Below are positions 38,124-42,928 of a DNA stretch of 42,928 nt, piece by piece (position 1 is the stretch's first letter; each line of letters opens with the position of its first letter). The position numbers were made by a program, and so were the translations under genes. The notes beneath the pieces were generated by a model. That model searched no databases. It was given only the letters and a program-made list of their open reading frames with translations, and was not told where the DNA came from. Source of the DNA: Bacteroidales bacterium (GTDB taxonomy: Bacteria > Bacteroidota > Bacteroidia > Bacteroidales > VadinHA17); the NCBI GenBank assembly GCA_003141415.1, contig PLLX01000188.1:17672-60599 (forward strand), given 5' to 3'.

Positions 38124-39305
38124 TTATTTCTCCTTCTGCAATTTAAGGTTTCCGGCGATCAGTTTTTTCAGTGTTTCAACTGAAGCAGCTGACCGTAAAC
38201 CATCTGCAGGGGTATTCATACAATAATCGACAAGTTTATCAGTAGTCGATACTGCAACGTGCATCCTGGTATCTGATGAAGCATAATAAATATAAACTGA
38301 TCCGTTGTCGTCAATAATCCATCCGTTTGTAAATAATACATTCGAAACATCCCCAACTCTTTCTTCACCTTCCGGAGACATGAAAAATCCTGCAGGTTCT
38401 GCAATGAGCTTTGAGGGATCCTTCAAATCAGTCATGTAAAGATAAAGAACATATCTAAGACCTGCGGCGCAACCTCTCACTCCATGTGCCAGATGCAACC
38501 ATCCTCTGGTTGTTTTTACAGGATGTGGTCCTTCTCCGTTTTTCTGTTCCTTGATAGTATGATAATAACGAAAGTTAATAATTTTCTCTTCTTTTATCTC
38601 AGCGTGTGTAATATCATCAATAAGTGCCCAGCCAATGCCACCTCCAGACCCGGCGTCAATGAATCCGTCCTGAGGACGGGTATAGAGAGCGTATTTTCTG
38701 TTAACAAATTCAGGATGGAGCACAACGTTCCGCTGCTGACTCCTGGTTTTGAGATCCGGGAGCCTTTCCCATGTTATGAGATCATTTGTACGGGCTATAC
38801 CTGCAGCAGCGACAGCAGAAGACAGATCACCTGCCGGCGCTGCTGGGTCCTTTCTTTCAGAACAAAAGATCCCGTATATCCATCCATCTTCATGTCTGGT
38901 AAGGCGCATGTCATAAACATTTGTATCAGGATTGTCTGTTTCAGGCATGGTAACAGGCCAATCCCAGAACCGGAAATTATCAACTCCGTTAGGACTTTCT
39001 GCGATCGCAAAAAAAGATTTTCTGTCATTGCCTTCGACTCGAACTGCGAGTATGTACTTCCCGTCATATTTCATTGCTCCGGCATTGAATGCCGCATGTA
39101 TACCAAAGCGTTCCATCAGATGGGGATTCGTCTCCGGATTCAGATCATATTTCCAGAATAAAGGTGCATGATCTCCGGTAAGTACCGGATATCTGTATCT
39201 GTGGAAGATTCCGTTCCCCGGTTCAATTCTTTCATTTTTCCGGGTTATTAATTTTTTATGCTCCTCTGAAAGGAAAGACAATCTTGAATTGAAATTAGTC
39301 TTCAT
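38124..39305 (-). CDS. GH130 phosphorylase, probable 4-O-beta-D-mannosyl-D-glucose phosphorylase
   Basis: 393 residues, no signal peptide. The five-bladed propeller family GH130, subgroup 1 pattern: '[20 protein letters not shown]', '[20 protein letters not shown]', '[20 protein letters not shown]' with the catalytic Asp near 132, and '[14 protein letters not shown]'. Subgroup 1 enzymes phosphorolyse mannosyl-glucose to mannose-1-phosphate and glucose. With the adjacent symporter and 2-epimerase this gives the cytoplasmic end of the mannobiose pathway. A mannosyl-oligosaccharide phosphorylase (subgroup 2) is less likely, since the motifs and length fit subgroup 1. Confidence 0.94.
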   Translation of the reverse strand: MKTNFNSRLSFLSEEHKKLITRKNERIEPGNGIFHRYRYPVLTGDHAPLFWKYDLNPETNPHLMERFGIHAAFNAGAMKYDGKYILAVRVEGNDRKSFFAIAESPNGVDNFRFWDWPVTMPETDNPDTNVYDMRLTRHEDGWIYGIFCSERKDPAAPAGDLSSAVAAAGIARTNDLITWERLPDLKTRSQQRNVVLHPEFVNRKYALYTRPQDGFIDAGSGGGIGWALIDDITHAEIKEEKIINFRYYHTIKEQKNGEGPHPVKTTRGWLHLAHGVRGCAAGLRYVLYLYMTDLKDPSKLIAEPAGFFMSPEGEERVGDVSNVLFTNGWIIDDNGSVYIYYASSDTRMHVAVSTTDKLVDYCMNTPADGLRSAASVETLKKLIAGNLKLQKEK

Positions 39306-39339
39306 AATATACTTAATTTAATAATAGTCCTCTTGTCAC

Positions 39340-39527
39340 TTAATTATTTATTAAAAATTCTGCTTTTATCTGATCGAAAGCTGCTCCGGCTTCATTTCTT
39401 GTATCGGAATGAAAAAGACTGAAGCCAAGACCTCCCGTCCATAAATAATCTGTTTCAGGCACTGCCTCCATTCCTCACTAAATTTCCCAGTCACTTCGGG
39501 CACAAATATTAAATATTTTCCAATCAT
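39340..39527 (-). pseudogene. Decayed coding remnant with a probable frameshift
   Basis: The 287-base gap before GH130 holds two overlapping reverse-strand frames. One starts at 39527 (53 codons, stop at 39366) and begins 'MIGKYLIFVPEVTGKFSEEW'. The other (39471 to stop at 39340, 43 codons) reads 'LWTGGLGFSLFHSDTRNEAG' then 'AAFDQIKAEFLINN'. The second has the composition of a genuine protein C-terminus, and both lie in one orientation one frame apart, as expected after an indel in a lost gene. No family was recognised. It could instead be chance open frames. Confidence 0.35.
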
Positions 39528-39559
39528 AAAATCTTAATCTTTTAATCTTATATCTGGAC

Positions 39560-39588
39560 GTAGAGACAGGTCTGAGACCAGTCTTTAC
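39560..39588. repeat. 29-base palindromic repeat, copy 1
   Basis: GTAGAGACAGGT, a 5-base loop, ACCAGTCTTTAC: a near-perfect hairpin that starts four bases after the beta-helix gene's TGA (reverse strand). The same palindrome occurs at 41251-41279. It could act as a terminator or a mobile REP-like unit. Confidence 0.75.
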
Positions 39589-39592
39589 AACG

Positions 39593-41185
39593 TCATTTCA
39601 TTTTAAAAATTCCTGGTTCAGCAGCAACACCTGATGGGACAGGATTTCCGTAAAAGTCTTTCGTTGGTTGCACCAAGCCAAAAATGGACGTAAGATCCAG
39701 TCCCTTATTTTTAAGAGGGGAATCACTTTGTAAAGTATACCCATAAAGTTTTTCAAGCTGATACGGATCGGTGATATCAGTAAGTAATGGACCTTTAAAT
39801 TTTGGATCTTTCTGTATACCGACAAAGTGACCATTTAGTATCTCCTGTCCTGTTTTTTGTGCCCATTCTGCCAGACTGCTGAAATTCATGAACTTAATTT
39901 CGCCTCCTTCATTCCACCAGTCATTGCCTAAAAATATACTGCCGTTGTTGGTCCCTGATATTGGCCTATCTGAGCCAAGAAAAATATTATTGCAGAATGT
40001 AAAGTTTTTATGTGCAGAAGAGTTTTCAAAACTGATTAAGGGAGCACCTGAATTATATACTACATTATTATATATCATACAATTAGTCAGTTGCTGAATA
40101 TCATCGGATCCGTTCCAGATGAAAATACTACCAGCCCCTAAGGTCGTTTGTGCGTCATCTATACTGACACAATAACGGATTGTATTATTTGACCAGTCAG
40201 ATGCGCCGGAATATTGAAATAATCCATACCCTGCTCCCTGATTTTCATACGATAAACAATATTGAATCATCGAGTTGGTCACCCCTCCATCCAGATCAAA
40301 TCCCCCACCATCCTTTGCATTTTTTGATGTTTTGTTCTTATAGCTGATACAGTATTGGATCGTAACATGGTCACTTTCCCAAGTCCAGATTCCCACAGGC
40401 CCGTTTCCCTGGCGGGGCATATCCCATCCATTATTCGTAGCGCTGCAATGATCAATTATCACGCTGTCTGAAACACCTACAAGGATACCATTACCACTAT
40501 GATTTTCCAGATTCGTGGGATCACCGGGGTTGTTTTCAGCTTTGCAGTCCTCAATCATAATCTTACTGGAAAGATTCCTGGCAGATCCCATAATGTTTAT
40601 TCCACAGAAACCATTTTCAGAAGCAATAACTTTTTTGACCTCCGTTTCGCTGCAATCGTAAAGATCTACACCTGACTTCTGAAATCCTACTGCTTTTACA
40701 TTTTCGATCTTACAATTGCGTGAATAGGCAATTGATAAACCGTTGGTTTTATTACCATTATTCCTTCCATTCCCTTTGATATCCAGATCTGTAATCCAAA
40801 TATTCTGACAGTTTTCAATTTTTATAGCCTCTAGGTTACCACCGTTAATTACTGCTTTCCCTTCACCACAGGAACATATTCTAGTTGGATTTGTATTTAT
40901 GCTTTTGATACCATTCAAAACTAATGTCCCGTCAAAGGTCTGCCCACCTGCGAAACAGATATCTGCTGACTTCTTTTTAAGCCTGATGTTAAGTTCCCTA
41001 ATTGATTTTACAGGTTTTTTAATAGTTCCTGGATTATTGTCGGATCCAAAGTTGTTATCTATATAATAAGTTATTTCAGAATCAGAGTTACCTTTTATTT
41101 CTGATTTCTTTCGGGATCTGAATGAATTGCAGTAAGTGACTGATAGTAAGAATGTTATTAGAATATATATTAACAATTTTTTCAT
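39593..41185 (-). CDS. Exported right-handed parallel beta-helix protein (pectate-lyase-like fold)
   Basis: 530 residues with a Sec signal (about 1-20); the Cys at 19 is not in a good lipobox. The start of the mature protein, 'ITYYIDNNFGSDNNPGTIKK' then 'PVKSIRELN', is typical of exported beta-helix proteins. Repeated short strands with NxxI/C patterns follow (for example 'GLSIAYSRNCKIENVKAVGF', 'NSMIQYCLSYENQGAGYG'). Such proteins bind or cleave polysaccharides; many are lyases or hydrolases of pectin-like chains, but no catalytic set is evident and the activity is unassigned. It lies between GH127 and GH130 in the locus, each side marked by the same palindromic repeat. Confidence 0.87.
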   Translation of the reverse strand: MKKLLIYILITFLLSVTYCNSFRSRKKSEIKGNSDSEITYYIDNNFGSDNNPGTIKKPVKSIRELNIRLKKKSADICFAGGQTFDGTLVLNGIKSINTNPTRICSCGEGKAVINGGNLEAIKIENCQNIWITDLDIKGNGRNNGNKTNGLSIAYSRNCKIENVKAVGFQKSGVDLYDCSETEVKKVIASENGFCGINIMGSARNLSSKIMIEDCKAENNPGDPTNLENHSGNGILVGVSDSVIIDHCSATNNGWDMPRQGNGPVGIWTWESDHVTIQYCISYKNKTSKNAKDGGGFDLDGGVTNSMIQYCLSYENQGAGYGLFQYSGASDWSNNTIRYCVSIDDAQTTLGAGSIFIWNGSDDIQQLTNCMIYNNVVYNSGAPLISFENSSAHKNFTFCNNIFLGSDRPISGTNNGSIFLGNDWWNEGGEIKFMNFSSLAEWAQKTGQEILNGHFVGIQKDPKFKGPLLTDITDPYQLEKLYGYTLQSDSPLKNKGLDLTSIFGLVQPTKDFYGNPVPSGVAAEPGIFKMK

Positions 41186-41250
41186 CGACTGTCAATCATT
41201 AAGATTCTGGAGTTTTCAATGATTAAAATTATCAATATATAGTATTTCGT

Positions 41251-41279
41251 GTAAAGACAGGTATGTGACCTGTCTCTAC
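41251..41279. repeat. 29-base palindromic repeat, copy 2, overlapping the GH127 stop
   Basis: GTAAAGACAGGT, loop ATGTG, ACCTGTCTCTAC: 12-base arms, one mismatch. Read on the reverse strand it begins GTAGAGAC, and its TAG is the stop codon of the GH127 gene. Same family as 39560-39588. Confidence 0.75.
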
Positions 41280-42928
41280 GGAATCGACGTTGGAAACCAT
41301 ATCATCATCTGTCCTGCACCACGATTATTCCACAGAGCATATGGAATTAATTTAACTGGCTCTTCATCCAGTACCTCGACTTTACCATCAAGCGTTTTAT
41401 TCATATGAACACCGGATGTTTTAATTACCTGTGTCCCTTCAAGCAGTGAAGGTTCAAATTCTGAAGTGAACGCTGCATCCTTTTTTATAACTAAATCCAA
41501 TACTTTTCCTGTTTTGCTCTCTGGCCATTCGGCACAGTAAATAACAGGGCCTCTCTGAAAAGCTATTTTATCCCTGTCCTCTTTTACTCTTTCGTCAGCA
41601 ATCACTTTGCGGACAGGCATTGGAAACACAATTTCAATATTATCCCCTGATTTCCATTTCCTGTAAACTACAGCATATCCATCAACAAGTTTAAACTCAG
41701 ATTCTTTCCCATTAATACTTAGTGATATAGGCTCATTATTCTGATCTGTAAATTTATAGAGTCCTCCTGGCAGAGCCTCATTCTGAGCCCAACCCGGGAT
41801 CCTGATCTTCAAAATAAATTTTCCGATTGTTTCAGGATTAACAATTATTTCAACCTTACCATCCCACGGGAAATTTGCTTTTTGAGATATACTTACCTTT
41901 CTGTTGCCAATTGTGATATTGGCATCATTTGATATGAACAGATTGACATAAAGTTCTTTATCTGTAACAGCATAAATATACCCGGGAATTGCAGGAACAA
42001 ACCTGGCGATATTAGATGGACAGCAGGCACATCCGAACCATGCCTGACGTTGATTCTGACCATTTGACTCAAGGGGGTTAGGATAGAAAAATCTGTCGGC
42101 TGATAAAGACACCCCAGAAAGCATTGAATTATAGAGTGTTTTTTCGAGGATATCTATATACTTCGACTGACCATGTAAAAGAAAGAGCCTGTGATTAAAG
42201 AAAATATCTCCGATTGATGCGCAGGTTTCACAATAAGCTGACATATTCGGTAATACAAAAGAATCAGCAAAACCTTCATTTCCGCCGTTAGCTCCAATCC
42301 CTCCTGTCAGATACATTTTCCCATAAACAAGGTTTCCCCAAATCCTGGTAATTGCGTTCAGATAAGCTGCATCATTTTCAATTGCAGCGATATCTGCCAT
42401 CCCTGAATACATATATGTAGCTCTGACAGAATGTCCTACAGCTTCAGTCTGATCAACGGGTTTCAGATTTGCCTGATTATACGATCGGCCTTTAGGACCA
42501 CGGATATCGAGAAAAAACCTTGCAAGATCGAGATATTTTTTTTCACCTGTAACTCTGTAAAGTTTTACAAGTCCCATTTCAATCACCTGGTGGCCCGGAT
42601 ATACTTTAACTCTGTCATTACCAAAATCCTTATTGACTAGGTCAGCTGATTTTAATGCTATATCAAGCAGAGTTCTTTTCCCGGTGGCCTGGTAGTGTGC
42701 CACAGCGGCTTCGTACAGATGCCCGAGATTGTAAAGTTCATGGCTAAGAACAGAATCCATTTCCCACCTGTTTTTACTTGCCCACTCATGAAGTCCTTTA
42801 CCTCCATGCTTCTCTGCAATTGTACGGTTGGTATAAAGATACCCGTCGGGTTCCTGTGCAAGTCCAATCTTATGTATAAGTGTGTCGAGATATGCATCAA
42901 GTTTTGGATCGGGAAATGTCTGAAGTGA
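41276..42928 (-). CDS. GH127 beta-L-arabinofuranosidase-like protein (5' end outside window)
   Basis: 550 residues are visible; the frame stays open to the window edge, so the internal ATG at 42760 is not the true start. GH127 landmarks: 'QEPDGYLYTNRTI', 'LSHELYNLGHLYEAAVAHYQ', 'NMSAYCETCASIGDIFFNHR' and 'WFGCACCPSNIARF'. The Glu and Cys of CETC plus the paired Cys of CACCPSN form the Zn-bound site with the cysteine nucleophile known from this family. These enzymes release L-arabinofuranose from beta-linked arabino-oligosaccharides. A signal peptide, if any, lies beyond the edge. The last bases fall in a palindromic repeat that provides the TAG stop. Related DUF1680 subfamilies (GH146) cannot be fully excluded. 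Confidence 0.9.
   Translation of the reverse strand, partial: SLQTFPDPKLDAYLDTLIHKIGLAQEPDGYLYTNRTIAEKHGGKGLHEWASKNRWEMDSVLSHELYNLGHLYEAAVAHYQATGKRTLLDIALKSADLVNKDFGNDRVKVYPGHQVIEMGLVKLYRVTGEKKYLDLARFFLDIRGPKGRSYNQANLKPVDQTEAVGHSVRATYMYSGMADIAAIENDAAYLNAITRIWGNLVYGKMYLTGGIGANGGNEGFADSFVLPNMSAYCETCASIGDIFFNHRLFLLHGQSKYIDILEKTLYNSMLSGVSLSADRFFYPNPLESNGQNQRQAWFGCACCPSNIARFVPAIPGYIYAVTDKELYVNLFISNDANITIGNRKVSISQKANFPWDGKVEIIVNPETIGKFILKIRIPGWAQNEALPGGLYKFTDQNNEPISLSINGKESEFKLVDGYAVVYRKWKSGDNIEIVFPMPVRKVIADERVKEDRDKIAFQRGPVIYCAEWPESKTGKVLDLVIKKDAAFTSEFEPSLLEGTQVIKTSGVHMNKTLDGKVEVLDEEPVKLIPYALWNNRGAGQMMIWFPTSIP

Noticed and set aside
38484-39161. 225-codon open frame on the + strand
   Set aside because: It lies entirely opposite the GH130 gene, which has conserved motifs throughout; no independent start signal or domain.
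42760-42928. Start of GH127 at the ATG at 42760
   Set aside because: The same frame stays open to the window edge and the upstream codons read as GH127 sequence (QEPDGYLYTNRTI), so the gene begins outside the window.

Overview
The window comes from a Bacteroidota chromosome, most likely an environmental or gut relative of Bacteroidales/Marinilabiliales. The evidence is the Bacteroidota-type promoters (TTTG, 19 bases, TAnnTTTG), the many exported lipoproteins, a DUF4294 gene, a single-chain glycine decarboxylase, and the density of plant-polysaccharide enzymes. Base composition is AT-rich and looks uniform. No rRNA, tRNA, CRISPR array, transposase or phage gene was seen.

Left part (1-21.4 kb): mostly housekeeping and accessory genes. 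In order these are a truncated lemA; ddl; an exported Gfo/Idh/MocA-like lipoprotein; gcvP; a metallo-beta-lactamase-fold hydrolase and pcm; an undecaprenyl-phosphate sugar transferase; thpR and a DUF4294 protein; a DUF3267 membrane metalloprotease and a serine beta-lactamase-like hydrolase; a GH2 beta-galactosidase lipoprotein; mobA; a Tat-exported dienelactone-hydrolase-like protein; an anaerobic sulfatase-maturase-type radical SAM enzyme overlapping an RsmF-like rRNA methyltransferase; and an amino-acid permease.

Right part (21.5-42.9 kb): a polysaccharide-degradation locus. One gene, a GH27 alpha-galactosidase, lies on the + strand with a textbook promoter. Eleven genes run on the - strand, in transcription order: GH127 (cut by the window edge), beta-helix protein, GH130 phosphorylase, GPH sugar symporter, AGE-family 2-epimerase, GH2, GH9, sialate-O-acetylesterase-like SGNH esterase, aldose 1-epimerase, Tat-exported Gfo/Idh/MocA oxidoreductase, and GH3. 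Two junctions (symporter/epimerase and oxidoreductase/GH3) are 4-base ATGA overlaps. Signal sequences divide the work. All the hydrolases, the esterase and the mutarotase carry Sec, lipoprotein or Tat signals. The epimerase and the GH130 enzyme carry none and sit next to the inner-membrane symporter. This matches the known mannobiose pathway, in which mannobiose is imported, epimerised to mannosyl-glucose, and phosphorolysed to mannose-1-phosphate and glucose. A beta-mannan such as galacto(gluco)mannan is therefore the best-supported substrate. GH127 and GH2 suggest arabinose/galactose side chains as well. No SusC/SusD pair, endo-mannanase or regulator is inside the window.

Intergenic regions are unusually structured. 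A family of about 90-120 bp elements, each with two GC-rich hairpins around an AT-rich core, recurs downstream of genes. A 29 bp palindrome occurs twice 1.7 kb apart, and one copy supplies the GH127 stop codon. A decayed coding remnant lies between the beta-helix gene and the GH130 gene.
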